Part shown: positions 1 through 9,751 of the stretch, piece after piece | Numbering within the stretch: position 1 is the stretch's first letter | Layout: each line of letters opens with the position of its first letter | NCBI RefSeq assembly: GCF_029338395.1 | Contig: NZ_CP119809.1 | Span: 3,348,001 to 3,412,000, forward strand | Length of the DNA: 64,000 bases | Direction: 5' to 3' | DNA from: Halorussus caseinilyticus | GTDB taxonomy: Archaea > Halobacteriota > Halobacteria > Halobacteriales > Haladaptataceae | Notes under the pieces: generated by a model | What the model was told of the DNA's origin: nothing | The model's database searches: none | The model's input: only the letters and a program-made list of their open reading frames with translations | Position numbers and translations under genes: made by a program

Positions 1-635
<635 letters not shown>

Positions 636-707
636 TTAGAAACTTTTAGATTTCTTTTGGCAACGTTTCCGTCGTTATCGTCTCTGTGGTCTCCGTCGTC
701 TCTGTCA

Positions 708-773
708 TCGCTGTCGTTGCGGTCTCTGTTGTCGTAGTCGTCGCTGTCGTTGCGGTCTCTGTTGTCGTAGTCG
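708..773. repeat. 33-bp tandem repeat, two copies
   Basis: Two adjacent copies of a GTC/GTT-rich 33-bp unit (starts at 708 and 741) lie between ligA and repeat A1. An AT-rich tract (about 595-660) precedes them and contains AGATTGCTTTTAGAA at 627-641, which recurs with one change at 25445-25459. No gene is supported between 522 and 1190; open frames here are low-complexity and overlap the repeats. Confidence 0.7.
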
Positions 774-785
774 GAGAGACAACAG

Positions 786-1080
786 TCTCGAAAGCCCCGC
801 CCGCTCGCCACCGGCAGACGTTCCTACTCACTGCGTTGTCGCCGAAAATCGGAGATTTTCGGGATGACGAGAGCGTCGCTCTCGAACCACGCGGGCGTGC
901 GACTGCCGAGGTCTGCGTCGCTTCGCTCCGCAGACGGTCGCTCAGTGACATATTCTCGCGCCTCACTTCGTTCGGCGCTCGAATAGGGGTCACTGAGACG
1001 ACCACGATAAACGCGAGCGGGCGGCCCCTTTATCCACCCGCGGTGAAAGGTCGGCCGGGCGCGTCCGTGGTAGAAAGTTA
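786..1080. repeat. Dispersed hairpin repeat family A, copy A1 (carries insert C)
   Basis: Opens with AAAGCCCCGCCCGCTCG (790-806) and closes with CGCGAGCGGGCGGCCCC (1012-1027), a complementary pair of arms. Inside, GTCGCTCAGTGAC (937-949) pairs with GTCACTGAGACGAC. It ends with GCGGCCCCTTTATCCACC as in the other copies, followed by imperfect GGCCG-type tandem tail repeats. Relative to copy A2 it carries a 124-bp insertion (812-935, called insert C here) placed within the left arm. Confidence 0.8.
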
Positions 1081-1190
1081 GCCGAGTGCGTCCGTGGTGG
1101 GTGTTCCGTCGAGGATTTCGTCCCCGGACTCCGCTCTCGGCTTCGAATCCAAAGGGCTATGAGTGGTCCGTGAAAGCACCAACCAAGCCG

Positions 1191-1990
1191 ATGCCCGCCC
1201 CGGATTCGAACGACCCTTCGGACCCTCTTCACTCCCGACCGGAATCGACAGACGACCAGTCCGAATCGCCGGACGACCACGCAGGCGACTCCCCGGAGGA
1301 CCCCCGGATGAACGACGAGTACGTCCGGCGACTCCCCGACGCGGGCGTGACCCTCGTCGGCGTCGTCCACGACCACCCCGCGAGCGTCCACCGCGCTCGC
1401 GCGGTGGTGCGCGAGCGCGACCCCGAAGTCGTCGCGCTGGAAGCGCCGCCGCTGGCGGTGCCCTCTACGAGACCTACGCCCGCGACACCCGGACCCCGCC
1501 CGCCTTCGGCGGCGAGATGAGCGCCGCGGCGCAGGCCGCCGACGACTGTGACGCCGAAGTCGTCGGCATCGACGCCCCGACCGGCGACTTCTTCGCTCGC
1601 CTCGCGCGCAACTGGTGGCGCGACGGCGCGTCGGTCGCCACGCTCCGACGGGTCGCCTCCGGCGTCGCGTCGGTGACGCGCCACGCGCTGACCTGCCGGG
1701 TCGCCGCCGCCGTCGCCGACCGAACGTCGCTCCGCGTCGAGGTAGACGACCCCGTGGAACACGACTGCGACCGGTCGGACCCGCCCGCGGTGCAGGCCAG
1801 CGACGAGCGAACGCAAGCCCGCCGGTCCCAGTCGCTCCTGCGGGCGTTCGACCCGCCCAAGCCGGTGGTCCTCCGCGACGAGACTCGCGAGGAGTGCATG
1901 GCCGACAACCTCGCGTCGCTCGACGGCGAGACGGTCGCAATCGTCGGTCTCGACCACCTCGACGGAATCGCACAAAGAGTGACGGCCTGA
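1191..1990 (+). pseudogene. TraB/PrgY-like protein, frameshifted
   Basis: An ATG at 1191 opens an acidic low-complexity N-terminus followed by a TraB-like start (VTLVGVVHDHPASVHRAR, then DPEVVALEAPPLA). Near 1460 the frame breaks and continues in another frame as LYETYARDTRTPPAFGGEM through TVAIVGLDHLDGIAQRV to the stop at 1988-1990. Adding one C to the CCC in the bases around 1461-1463 restores a single 266-residue protein reading ...APPLAVPLYETYARD.... TraB-family proteins are of unknown biochemical function in archaea; an N-terminal GxVH motif is typical. The product is either a recent pseudogene or an assembly error in a C run. Family assignment is by pattern, not by alignment. Confidence 0.6.
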
Positions 1991-2002
1991 CGGCCGAGTG
2001 GG

Positions 2003-3439
2003 TCAGTCCTCGATTTGAGCGTTGACGGCGTTCTCGATACCGCTGATGAGCATCGTCAGTTCCTCGTTCGAGGCCGTGATGGTCTCCATGCCGTTGGACA
2101 CCTCCGCCATGTCGCTCGCCGCCTCGTCTATCATCGTCGCCACTTCCTCGGAACTGACCGCCTGCTGGTCGGTCGCGTCCGCGACTTCCTCGATGCCGTG
2201 AGACACCTCTTGGATGGCCTCGCCGACCTCTTGGAGCGTCTCCATGGCGTCTTCGACGCGTTCGGTCCCGAGTTCGACGCGTTCGCTCGTCGTGCCGAGA
2301 CTGTCGATGGTGTCGTCGGTGTACTGTTGAATCTCGGCAATCATCTCTTCGATGTCGTCGGCGTGGGTCTGGGTCTCCTCGGCGAGTTCCTTGACTTCCT
2401 CGGCGACCACGGCGAACCCGGACCCGGCGTCACCGGCGCGCGCCGCTTCGATTGACGCGTTGAGTGCTAGCACGTTGGTTTGGTCGGCGATGTCGTTGAT
2501 GACCGCGACCACGTCGTCGATTCGTTCGACGTTGTCCCGGAGTTCGGCGAAGTCCGACTCGACGCTCGCACGGGCGTCTTCGACGCGGTGCATCTCCTCG
2601 ATTGCCTCTCGGGAGTGTTCGATGCCGTCCTCCGCGAGTTGTTCGGCCCGGTCGCTGACGGTGTTGACTTCCTCGGCGTTGGCCGCGATTTCCTCGGTCG
2701 CCGCGCTCAGGTCGGCGATTTCCTCGTTGAGGTCGCGCATGTTCCGCGACTGGGAGGCCGACAGCGAGTTTATCTCGTCGGCGTTCTCCGAGATGTCGGC
2801 GGTCGCCATGCCCAACTCGTCGACTGCTGGCTTCACGTCCTCGGTGAGGACTTCCCGCAACTCTTCGGCCTCGTCCGGTTCGTCCGAGTCGGCGTCTTCG
2901 GCGTCGTAGGCGTCGGCCGCGAGTTGCACGTCGCGGAACGTCGCTCGGGTCAGCGCCTGCATCCGGGTGACGGTCTCTTCGACGGCGCTCCGGACCGCCT
3001 CGTCGCCGCCGAACTCGTCGGCCACCTGCGAGACGAGTTGGTCGGCGGCCGACTCGTGAAGCGAGGCGTACATCCCAACGTGGTCGGCTAGCGACACGTC
3101 CGCCATCCGACCGAGGTGGCCGCCGCGAACTCTGTCGCGGAGCAACTCGTCGTCGTCGGTGTCGCCGCGACCGAGCATTGCGAGTTGCTCTTTCTGTGCC
3201 CGCTTGAGTTCCGCGACCGTGTAAGGGTCGTCGTCTTCCAGTTGGGGGTCGTCCACGGCCGCGTAGAGTTCCTCGACCGCGGCATCGCTCGCGGACTCGA
3301 AATCGACCGCTTCGAGACGGTCGGCGTCGTCGTCCGAGACCGAGACCAGCGTCGGTGGGCGCTCGACTTCCGCAGGCACGAACTCTCCTTCGAACTCCGT
3401 CGTGTCGCCCGCATCGGGCGAGTTGTCGTTTCGGCTCAT
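2003..3439 (-). CDS. Soluble methyl-accepting chemotaxis transducer with protoglobin-like N-terminal domain
   Basis: A 478-residue cytoplasmic transducer with no membrane segment. Residues about 45-190 match the layout of the HemAT sensor (TVAELKRAQKEQLAMLGRG, then a helix with DHVGMYASLHE). Residues about 200-478 form the coiled-coil signalling domain with the hairpin tip NVLALNASIEAARAGDAGSG and FAVVAEEVKELAEET, the CheA/CheW contact region. By position, the HemAT heme-proximal His (RIGKIHD) corresponds here to RGGHLGR, so the canonical His is shifted or lost and heme binding is doubtful. The start at 3439 is chosen because it forms a TAATG overlap with the stop of the upstream V4R-like gene, implying translational coupling. 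It probably signals to the flagellar (archaellum) chemotaxis cascade on behalf of that partner; this last point is inference. Confidence 0.88.
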   Translation of the reverse strand: MSRNDNSPDAGDTTEFEGEFVPAEVERPPTLVSVSDDDADRLEAVDFESASDAAVEELYAAVDDPQLEDDDPYTVAELKRAQKEQLAMLGRGDTDDDELLRDRVRGGHLGRMADVSLADHVGMYASLHESAADQLVSQVADEFGGDEAVRSAVEETVTRMQALTRATFRDVQLAADAYDAEDADSDEPDEAEELREVLTEDVKPAVDELGMATADISENADEINSLSASQSRNMRDLNEEIADLSAATEEIAANAEEVNTVSDRAEQLAEDGIEHSREAIEEMHRVEDARASVESDFAELRDNVERIDDVVAVINDIADQTNVLALNASIEAARAGDAGSGFAVVAEEVKELAEETQTHADDIEEMIAEIQQYTDDTIDSLGTTSERVELGTERVEDAMETLQEVGEAIQEVSHGIEEVADATDQQAVSSEEVATMIDEAASDMAEVSNGMETITASNEELTMLISGIENAVNAQIED

Positions 3440-3987
3440 TACCACGAAACCTGATAGATACACTCGTTACCGCCCGAGGCCCGACACTGGTCGCTCACTT
3501 CTTCGACGCCGACCAGTGCGTCCTCCGGACTGAACTCCTCTACGACTGCAGTGACGATGCCTCGGTCGAAATCGCAGGGATACGGATTCTTACAGAAGAC
3601 TTTCCCTTCGGAGTCACCCTCTTTCTCGAACGCGTAGTAGCCGATGTCGCCGTTTCGGTGGTTCATCTGGTACGCTTCGTTGATGGATTCGAGACCCCCG
3701 GCAACGGAGTCGATTCCCGGCGGCCAGTCGGCGTTCTCGGGAATCTTCTTGCCGACGTTCGTGACGGTTCGAGAACCGACGGAATCGACAATCGACTCGA
3801 ACGCGTCGAGATACGCCTGCTGGGGATACCACTCGTCGGGTTCCGGCTCGTCGATTCCGTTCTCCGCGAGCGTCTCCTGCATCCGCTTCTCGAAGACGCT
3901 AGAGAGGTCCCCGACGCCTGTTAACATCGAACGGACCGTCTGTCCGTTGACTTCGACGCCCTCGTCGAACGCTTCAAATTGACCCAT
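3439..3987 (-). CDS. V4R-like small-ligand sensor protein paired with transducer
   Basis: A 182-residue soluble protein ending EEVSDQCRASGGNEC-IYQVSW, the Cys-containing tail typical of V4R (4-vinyl reductase) ligand-binding domains. A second Cys pair (FCKNPYPCDFDRG) lies about 35 residues earlier. It is directly upstream of, and overlaps by one base, the soluble chemotaxis transducer, so the two are very likely co-translated and functionally linked. An in-frame ATG at 4014 would give nine more residues, but the TATA-like TTTAAATA at 4027-4034 predicts transcription starting near 4005, downstream of that codon, and a GGAGAG lies upstream of 3987; hence the shorter start. The ligand is unknown. 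Confidence 0.75.
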   Translation of the reverse strand: MGQFEAFDEGVEVNGQTVRSMLTGVGDLSSVFEKRMQETLAENGIDEPEPDEWYPQQAYLDAFESIVDSVGSRTVTNVGKKIPENADWPPGIDSVAGGLESINEAYQMNHRNGDIGYYAFEKEGDSEGKVFCKNPYPCDFDRGIVTAVVEEFSPEDALVGVEEVSDQCRASGGNECIYQVSW

Positions 3988-4026
3988 GAAGACAACTCTC
4001 CATTGCTGCGACATATATCTTACCTA

Positions 4027-4034
4027 TATTTAAA
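4027..4034 (-). promoter_or_regulatory. TATA-like box for the V4R/transducer operon
   Basis: TTTAAATA on the minus strand. At the usual archaeal spacing of about 25 bp it predicts transcription start near 4005, between the two candidate start codons of the V4R-like gene, and decides for the ATG at 3987. Confidence 0.5.
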
Positions 4035-4133
4035 TGTGAGTATCAGACGTGATAGCTGACATAACTCACGACGAATTTTAGTTAAAAATATAACAAATCT
4101 GTCCGCGGGAAAGAGGTTGCGACGACTGCGCTT

Positions 4134-4370
4134 TTACAGGTCGCTTCGGAGTCGTACCTCGTCGTCGGTGATGGCATCGACCCGGTTCTCCTGAAGCGGG
4201 TAGGTGTCCTCGCCGCGGTCCCCCCAGTCGAGCGTCGCCTTGATTTTGTCGGTGATGCCGGGGTCCGGGTCTACGTAGGCAGTCCCGTGTTCGACTTCCG
4301 AAACCATCCCGACCTTCTCGTCGCCCATCACGACGGGTTTGCCCTCGTCGCTCTCGCTGAATTGTGCCAT
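4134..4370 (-). CDS. Small PRC-barrel-like protein
   Basis: 78 residues beginning MAQFSESDEGKPVVMGDEKV. The pattern KPVVMGDEKVGMVSEVEHGTAY followed by an acidic DPDPG turn and YPLQENRVDAITDDEVRL is that of small stand-alone haloarchaeal PRC-barrel proteins, a fold found in photosynthetic reaction centre H subunits and RimM, and used for protein or RNA contacts. No catalytic residues are visible. It lies alone, divergent from the aminotransferase at 4516. Function unknown. Confidence 0.72.
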   Translation of the reverse strand: MAQFSESDEGKPVVMGDEKVGMVSEVEHGTAYVDPDPGITDKIKATLDWGDRGEDTYPLQENRVDAITDDEVRLRSDL

Positions 4371-4515
4371 AGCAACGGTGATACACCGATGGTCGTGATG
4401 AGTACTCTGGCCACGAACTGTCAGGAGAGTCGCCGCCGGTCGCCCGACCGGACGGAGATGGCGGGAATTGCGGAGACCCCGCGTACTTAAGCCGAATCCG
4501 GTCCAAAGCGTACCC

Positions 4516-5685
4516 ATGCGCGAGGACTTTCTCCTCCTGAACCCCGGACCGGTCCCCGTGACCCGTGACGTACGACAAGCGATGAACGAACCGATGGTCT
4601 CCCACCGTTCGGCGGAATTCGAGGCCGTCTACGAGCGAGCGCAGGACGCACTCGACTACGTGTTCACCCAGTCCACGCTCGAGGGCGAAACGACTGCGAG
4701 CGACGGCACCAGCCTCGTCTTCAACGGGACCGCGACGATGGCGATGGAGGCCGCAGTCGCCAATCTCGTCGGCGACGGCGGGAAGGTCGTCCCCCTCGTC
4801 AACGGCAAGTTCGGTCGGCGATTCAAGCGAATCGCCGACCGCTACGCGTCGGTGGACTCCGTGGAAGCGACGTGGGGCCAGTCGCTGGACCTCGACGCCG
4901 TGGCCGAGACCGTGGACGACGACACCGACGTAGTGACGATGGTCCACAACGAGACCAGCACGGGCCTGCTGAACCCCGTCGAGGAAGTCGGCGAAATCGC
5001 CGACGAACACGACGCCACCTTCGTCGTGGACGGCGTGACCTCCATCGGCGGCGACGAGTTCCGAATCGACGACTGGAACGTGGACGTGGCGGTCACGGAC
5101 GCCCAGAAGTGTCTGGCCGCGCCGCCGGGCACCTCGGCGATGTACGCCACCGAGGCCGCACAGGAGGCGTTCGACGGCGACGCCGCGCCGTTCTACGAGG
5201 ACTTGGACTGGCACCTCCGGAAGGCCGAGTCCCACCAGACGCCGTTCACGAGCGCCGTACCGCTGTTCCGGGCGCTCGCCGTCGCCGTCGAGAACATCGT
5301 CGAGGAGGGCATGCCCGAGCGAATCGAGCGCCACCGCGAGCAGTCGCGGGCGTTCCGCGAGGCGTTCACCGCGATGGGACTGGAACTGTTCGCCGAGCGC
5401 AACGACGCGACCGAGTACTCCAACACCCTGACCGGCGTGTCGCTCCCGGCCCACACCCGCGAGAACCCGGGCGACTTCTTCGACGCTATCGAGGCGCGCG
5501 GCGTCTCCATCTCGGGCGGACAGGCCCACCTCGGCGGCGAAATCTTCCGCGTGAGCAACATGGGCAACCTCTCGTCCGAGCAGATTCTCCGCGGCGTGCG
5601 GACCATCGGCGAGGCCTTCGAAGAGACCGGCGAGGACGTAGACACCGAGGCGGGCGTCGAAGCGGCGCGCGACGTGCTTCGGTAG
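4516..5685 (+). CDS. Class V aminotransferase, alanine-glyoxylate / serine-pyruvate type
   Basis: 389-residue PLP-dependent aminotransferase. It starts MREDFLLLNPGPVPVTRDVR, typical of the alanine-glyoxylate/serine-pyruvate family. It has HNETSTG and FVVDGVTSIGG in the cofactor region and the Schiff-base lysine in DAQKCLAAPPG (about Lys198). A closing RVSNMGNLSSEQIL is also family-typical. Substrates are likely small amino acids and 2-oxoacids, but the exact pair cannot be read from sequence. The start at 4516 is preceded by a TATA-like CTTAAG about 28 bp upstream, fitting a leaderless transcript; a longer frame upstream lacks family similarity. Confidence 0.9.
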   Translation: MREDFLLLNPGPVPVTRDVRQAMNEPMVSHRSAEFEAVYERAQDALDYVFTQSTLEGETTASDGTSLVFNGTATMAMEAAVANLVGDGGKVVPLVNGKFGRRFKRIADRYASVDSVEATWGQSLDLDAVAETVDDDTDVVTMVHNETSTGLLNPVEEVGEIADEHDATFVVDGVTSIGGDEFRIDDWNVDVAVTDAQKCLAAPPGTSAMYATEAAQEAFDGDAAPFYEDLDWHLRKAESHQTPFTSAVPLFRALAVAVENIVEEGMPERIERHREQSRAFREAFTAMGLELFAERNDATEYSNTLTGVSLPAHTRENPGDFFDAIEARGVSISGGQAHLGGEIFRVSNMGNLSSEQILRGVRTIGEAFEETGEDVDTEAGVEAARDVLR

Positions 5686-5830
5686 GCGTCCGACGATTCT
5701 ATCTCGTTCCGAGAAAATCGTAGATACGTCTTAGACACAGAATCTTCGTTGCTTCGGCAATTTTCCGAAGGCTCGACGCCGGGGCGCGCGAGTCCGGACA
5801 TTTTTCAGCGCGGTCTCCGAACCCCGGGCC

Positions 5831-5998
5831 ATGACCGACCCGGAGGACCTCGCCGCCCGACTGGACCGCATCACCTTCCTGTTGGTCGGCGTCGTCGTGC
5901 TTCAGGCGGCCGACCTGCTCGGCCTCGGACCGGCCGGACTCATCCTGTTCCTCGTCGTCGGCCTGTTCGTCACGGCGCTGTACAACGCCGACGTGTGA
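5831..5998 (+). CDS. Small haloarchaeal membrane protein
   Basis: 55 residues: a short charged start (MTDPEDLAARLDRITF) followed by two hydrophobic stretches separated by LLGLGPAG, ending ALYNADV. The charged start and first helix closely resemble the protein at 9430-9642 (RLDRITYLLVALLVLQVV), so the two are probably paralogues. No function is known. The stop at 5996-5998 is followed by a 36-bp perfect palindrome that separates it from the convergent MFS gene. Confidence 0.65.
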   Translation: MTDPEDLAARLDRITFLLVGVVVLQAADLLGLGPAGLILFLVVGLFVTALYNADV

Positions 5999-6071
5999 GG
6001 GTCGGTCGTCGCTTTCCGCTGAGACCGGGGCATCGACGCACGAGAGCGCCCGACGGCGTGGATAGACGACT

Positions 6072-6107
6072 GTGCGACCGTCGAGTCCGCGGACTCGACG
6101 GTCGCAC
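6072..6107. terminator. 36-bp perfect palindrome between convergent genes
   Basis: Every base from 6072 to 6089 pairs with 6090 to 6107, giving an 18-bp stem with essentially no loop, between the plus gene ending at 5998 and the minus gene ending at 6200. It lacks a long T tract, so a termination role is inferred only from position. It could equally be a protein-binding or cruciform site. Confidence 0.4.
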
Positions 6108-6199
6108 TGAACGACGAGAACGACGCGCTCGAACTCCTCGTGGTCGAGCGCGCGAACGTGGTCGAGACGAGCGAGTGACGGCCCACCGACTCGCCGTCC

Positions 6200-7393
6200 T
6201 TACCCGCCGAACGCGCTCGCGCCCTCGGGGTCCATCCGGAGGAGCGTCGGAATCGACACCACCGCGATGGCGATTTCCAGCGCGCCCGCCGTCAGGAACG
6301 CCGCGAGAAAGCCGAACTCGTCGGCCACGGTCCCGCCGACGACGATGCCCGCCAGAAACCCGAGGCTCCCGAAGACGTTGAACCCGGCCATCGCCGTCCC
6401 TCTGCCCGAGTCGGCCGACAGGTCCGAGACCAGCGCCATCGTCGCGGGGGCCATCACCGCGCCGACGACGCCGACGACCACCATCGCCACCGCCGCCGTC
6501 GGCACCGTCGGCGAGAGTCCGACGCCGACGACGGCGAACCCGTAGAGCGCCGACCCCGCGACCACGGGCGCGGTCCGACCGATTTTGTCCGAGAGAACCC
6601 CGAACGGGTACTGGAGGAGCGCGAACGGCGCGAAGAACAGGCCGAGCATCACGCCGGTCGCCGCGGCGTCGAGACCGAACCCCTCCCGGAAGTAGACGGT
6701 GCCGACCAGCGCGAAGAACCCGGCGGTGAACCGGTCCACGAACCCGAAGGTGTAGGGGAGTCCGAGGACCGGACGCTCGGTCAGCGTGGCGACGGCGCGG
6801 CGAACCCGGTCGCCCTCCGAGGAGGGCGCGCGGTCGGGTATCGAGAGGGCCAGCGCCGCGGCGACGACCAGCAGTCCCCCGGCGGCGTAGAGCGGAACGA
6901 ACGGCCCGAGACCGTAGAGTCGCCCGCCGAGGGGTGCGCCAACGGCGGTTCCGAGACCGATGGCGATGCCCGCCGCGCCCATGTTCTTGCCGTGGCCGCC
7001 CTCCAAGTCCATCAGCATCGTCATCGACAGCGAGAACGCGCCGACGGTGGTCGCGCCCTGAAGCGCCCGAACCGCCAGCACGCCCGCGAACGACAGCGAG
7101 AGCGCGCCGGGCAGAACCGCGAGCGCGAAGTAGCCCAGAGACCCGCCGAGCGCGCCCGCGACGACGAGCGGTGCCCGTCGGCCGAGTCGGTCGCTGAGCG
7201 CGCCCCAGAGACCAGCGAAGGCGACGAACGCCGCGAACTCGGCCGCGAGAAACCACATGCTCGCGTCGAGGGCCGTGGTCGCGCCGACGGCGGCCACGAG
7301 GTCCGTGACGCCCGGATAGAGCAACACCTGTGCGAGGAGAACGGCGAACACGACGGCGGCGAGTACCAAACGGTCGCGTCGAACTGAAGTCAC
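6200..7393 (-). CDS. MFS transporter, drug-efflux-like
   Basis: 397-residue membrane protein with about twelve hydrophobic helices, the length usual for the major facilitator superfamily. The loop after helix 2 reads [17 protein letters not shown], matching the MFS signature GxLsDrfGRR; the second half repeats it as [16 protein letters not shown]. The likely role is proton-coupled export of a small molecule; the substrate cannot be inferred. The start is a GTG at 7393, with a TATA-like box about 7424-7430 on the minus strand. It converges on the 5831 gene across the palindrome at 6072-6107. Confidence 0.9.
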   Translation of the reverse strand: MTSVRRDRLVLAAVVFAVLLAQVLLYPGVTDLVAAVGATTALDASMWFLAAEFAAFVAFAGLWGALSDRLGRRAPLVVAGALGGSLGYFALAVLPGALSLSFAGVLAVRALQGATTVGAFSLSMTMLMDLEGGHGKNMGAAGIAIGLGTAVGAPLGGRLYGLGPFVPLYAAGGLLVVAAALALSIPDRAPSSEGDRVRRAVATLTERPVLGLPYTFGFVDRFTAGFFALVGTVYFREGFGLDAAATGVMLGLFFAPFALLQYPFGVLSDKIGRTAPVVAGSALYGFAVVGVGLSPTVPTAAVAMVVVGVVGAVMAPATMALVSDLSADSGRGTAMAGFNVFGSLGFLAGIVVGGTVADEFGFLAAFLTAGALEIAIAVVSIPTLLRMDPEGASAFGG

Positions 7394-7493
7394 GGTGGAC
7401 AGTCGAACGTGCGGGACTCTCGGTCTTATAATCGGTGAAAGAAGTTTCGTCGCCGAACGAGTGCGGCGCGGAAAACGGAGGGTCGGGCCTTAC

Positions 7494-7970
<477 letters not shown>

Positions 7971-7978
7971 AACGGAGG

Positions 7979-8006
7979 AATCCTCGCGCTTTAGCGCGCG
8001 GAGGAT
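7979..8006 (+). repeat. Right-end hairpin of the TnpB element
   Basis: ATCCTCGCGC, TTTA loop, then GCGCGCGGAGGAT: an imperfect stem typical of the right ends of haloarchaeal TnpB-type elements, followed by GTCAA. This is where the guide-RNA scaffold of intact relatives ends. Confidence 0.7.
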
Positions 8007-8007
8007 G

Positions 8008-8145
8008 TCAAAGTTTGGCGCACGACGTGACTATCGAGTATATCTCCGCGGTGGTCTCGGTGTCGGTCCCCCCGCTGTCGTAGGTCGTCTGAATCTCTCG
8101 CTTGATGGAGTCGGCGTCACCGTCGAACTGGTTGTGGATTGACAC
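8008..8145 (-). pseudogene. Gene start truncated by the TnpB element
   Basis: A GTG at 8145 opens a plausible haloarchaeal N-terminus (VSIHNQFDGDADSIKREI, then TYDSGGTDTETTAEIYSIV). It stops after 45 codons exactly at the right end of the TnpB element, the stop codon being made partly of element bases (TCA at 8008-8010). An AT-rich TATA-like TTTAATTA about 25-30 bp before the start supports a genuine promoter. The likely reading is a resident gene interrupted by the insertion; its family is not recognised and no continuation was seen on the other side. Confidence 0.4.
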
Positions 8146-8274
8146 CGAATCTCACGATTCACAGAAGACAGTAATTAAACTATTCATCAATTCACAAATA
8201 CGATATACTGGTATTTTGATTGATACAATCGTCACCGACCGCTCCGGAGCGGACCGCTCGTCAGTTCGGAGAAG

Positions 8275-9336
8275 CTACTCGAACGCGATTCGCTCGCGCT
8301 CGGGGTCAATTTCGACCCGACCGCCCACGGGGACCGGAACGGCGGGCGCGGTGTGACCGAACTCCACGTCGAAGACCACCGGCGCGTCCGGGTTGTATTC
8401 GCCGACGACCTCTGCAATCGCCTCTCGCTGTCGGTCGCGGTACTCGGTGCGGCCCTCGGTTCCGGGGTCCTCGAAGAGGTTGCGGGCCTTCGCCCGACCC
8501 ACGAGGACGCCCGCGAACCGTTCGAGCAGGCCGCGTTCGCCCATCCCGACGAGGAACTGCCGAACGTCCATCGCCGAGGGGAGTTCCTCCGAGGTTTCCA
8601 GCAGGAGGATTCGCCCGTCCAAGTCCTCGTCGGCCGGGAGGTAGCGGTCGGTCCGCAACTGCATGTCGAGCGTGGCCACACACCCGCCCCACGTCCGGCC
8701 GGAGACTGTCGTCTCCGGCCCGCGAAACTCCCGCCCCGGCGCGGGTTCCATCTCGCGGTGGCGGTCCAGATTCTCGGGGTCGTCCCAGTCCAAGTCATCG
8801 TCGGTGAACCGCTTGGCCGGGCGAACCTCGCCGAACGCGTCGAGGTCGTCGGCGAAGAACGCCGTTTCGAGGTACTCGACGGTGTAGTCGTGCATCGACC
8901 CCTGCATGGCGAGGTCGGTCATCACCGTCCCGCCGTAGAACGAGACGATTCCGAGGTTCCAGAGGTAGCACGCGAGGTTGGTGTTGTCGCTGATACCGTA
9001 GAATCTGGTCGGGTTCTCGCGCAGTACCTCGGGGTCGAGATGCTTCAGGATGCGGACTTGCTCGTAGCCCCCGATGACGGTCACGACGCCGGAGATGTCG
9101 GGGTCGGCGAACGCGTCCATCACGTCCTGCGCGCGCTCTTCGGGGTGGTCGTAGAGGTAGTCGCTGTCCTTCGTCGCGGTCGGGTACTCGACGGGTTCGA
9201 GGTCGAATACCTCCCGCAGGCGCTCCAGTCCGAGGTCGTAGACGTGCGGGTAGTCGGTCGCTCGGTTGGAACCGGGCGCGACGATTGCCACCTCGTCCCC
9301 GCGTTCGAGGGAGGGCGGGACGACGAACTCGCTCAT
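8275..9336 (-). CDS. LD-carboxypeptidase family (S66) protein, MccF-like
   Basis: 353 residues. Family S66 serine peptidases use a Ser-Glu-His triad. Here the nucleophile is in GISDNTN (Ser116), the Glu in LLLETSEE (Glu247) and the His in FGHTAP (His328), all in the expected order. The N-terminal ERGDEVAIVAPGS is the usual start. Bacterial members trim murein or inactivate microcin C-type peptidyl-nucleotides; haloarchaea have no murein, so self-immunity to or detoxification of acyl-peptide conjugates (MccF-like) is the more plausible role, though unproven. Stand-alone gene. Confidence 0.88.
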   Translation of the reverse strand: MSEFVVPPSLERGDEVAIVAPGSNRATDYPHVYDLGLERLREVFDLEPVEYPTATKDSDYLYDHPEERAQDVMDAFADPDISGVVTVIGGYEQVRILKHLDPEVLRENPTRFYGISDNTNLACYLWNLGIVSFYGGTVMTDLAMQGSMHDYTVEYLETAFFADDLDAFGEVRPAKRFTDDDLDWDDPENLDRHREMEPAPGREFRGPETTVSGRTWGGCVATLDMQLRTDRYLPADEDLDGRILLLETSEELPSAMDVRQFLVGMGERGLLERFAGVLVGRAKARNLFEDPGTEGRTEYRDRQREAIAEVVGEYNPDAPVVFDVEFGHTAPAVPVPVGGRVEIDPERERIAFE

Positions 9337-9429
9337 GACCCGAGATTGGCTGTCGCGTTTTCTATAGGTTACGACTGTGCGCGACCGAATCCCACACCTT
9401 GATGGGTCTCACCCCGCCAGCACTCGCGC

Positions 9430-9642
9430 ATGGCCGACAGCGACGAACTCCCGACCGGACTCGACCGCCTCGGGAAGCGACTCGACCGCATCACTTACCT
9501 GCTGGTCGCTCTGCTCGTCCTTCAGGTGGTCCACGTCTTCGGCGGGAACCTCGTCCACCTCAGTCTGGTCGCGCTACTCGCGCTCGCCGCCGCGTTCGTC
9601 CTGCTCGTCGCCCTCGGACTCGCCCGGTCGGTCTCCGGTTAA
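9430..9642 (+). CDS. Small haloarchaeal membrane protein (paralogue of 5831)
   Basis: 70 residues: polar start MADSDELPTGLDRLGKRLDR, then two hydrophobic helices (ITYLLVALLVLQVVHVF and LVALLALAAAFVLLVALGLA). The motif RLDRIT(Y/F)LLVxxxVLQ is shared with the 55-residue protein at 5831. No function is assigned. It sits alone between the divergent LD-carboxypeptidase and the metY operon. Confidence 0.62.
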   Translation: MADSDELPTGLDRLGKRLDRITYLLVALLVLQVVHVFGGNLVHLSLVALLALAAAFVLLVALGLARSVSG

Positions 9643-9751
9643 TCGAGCGACGACCTCGGCAGGTGACGCTTCCCCTGCGCCCCGGTGCGCCGTCCGCAAG
9701 CCTTGCCGTAACTGGCGGTTATAACTTCGCGTAGAAATATGCTTGTGATAC

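Noticed and set aside
4078-5529. 483-codon minus frame over the aminotransferase
   Set aside because: Antisense shadow; no domain pattern, Arg/His/Gly-rich composition, while the plus frame is a complete class V aminotransferase.
6023-6178. Plus frame reading ERPTAWIDDCATVE through LLVVERANVVETSE after the small membrane gene
   Set aside because: Acidic and protein-like, but it has no ATG, GTG or TTG start and includes the 36-bp palindrome. At most a relic.
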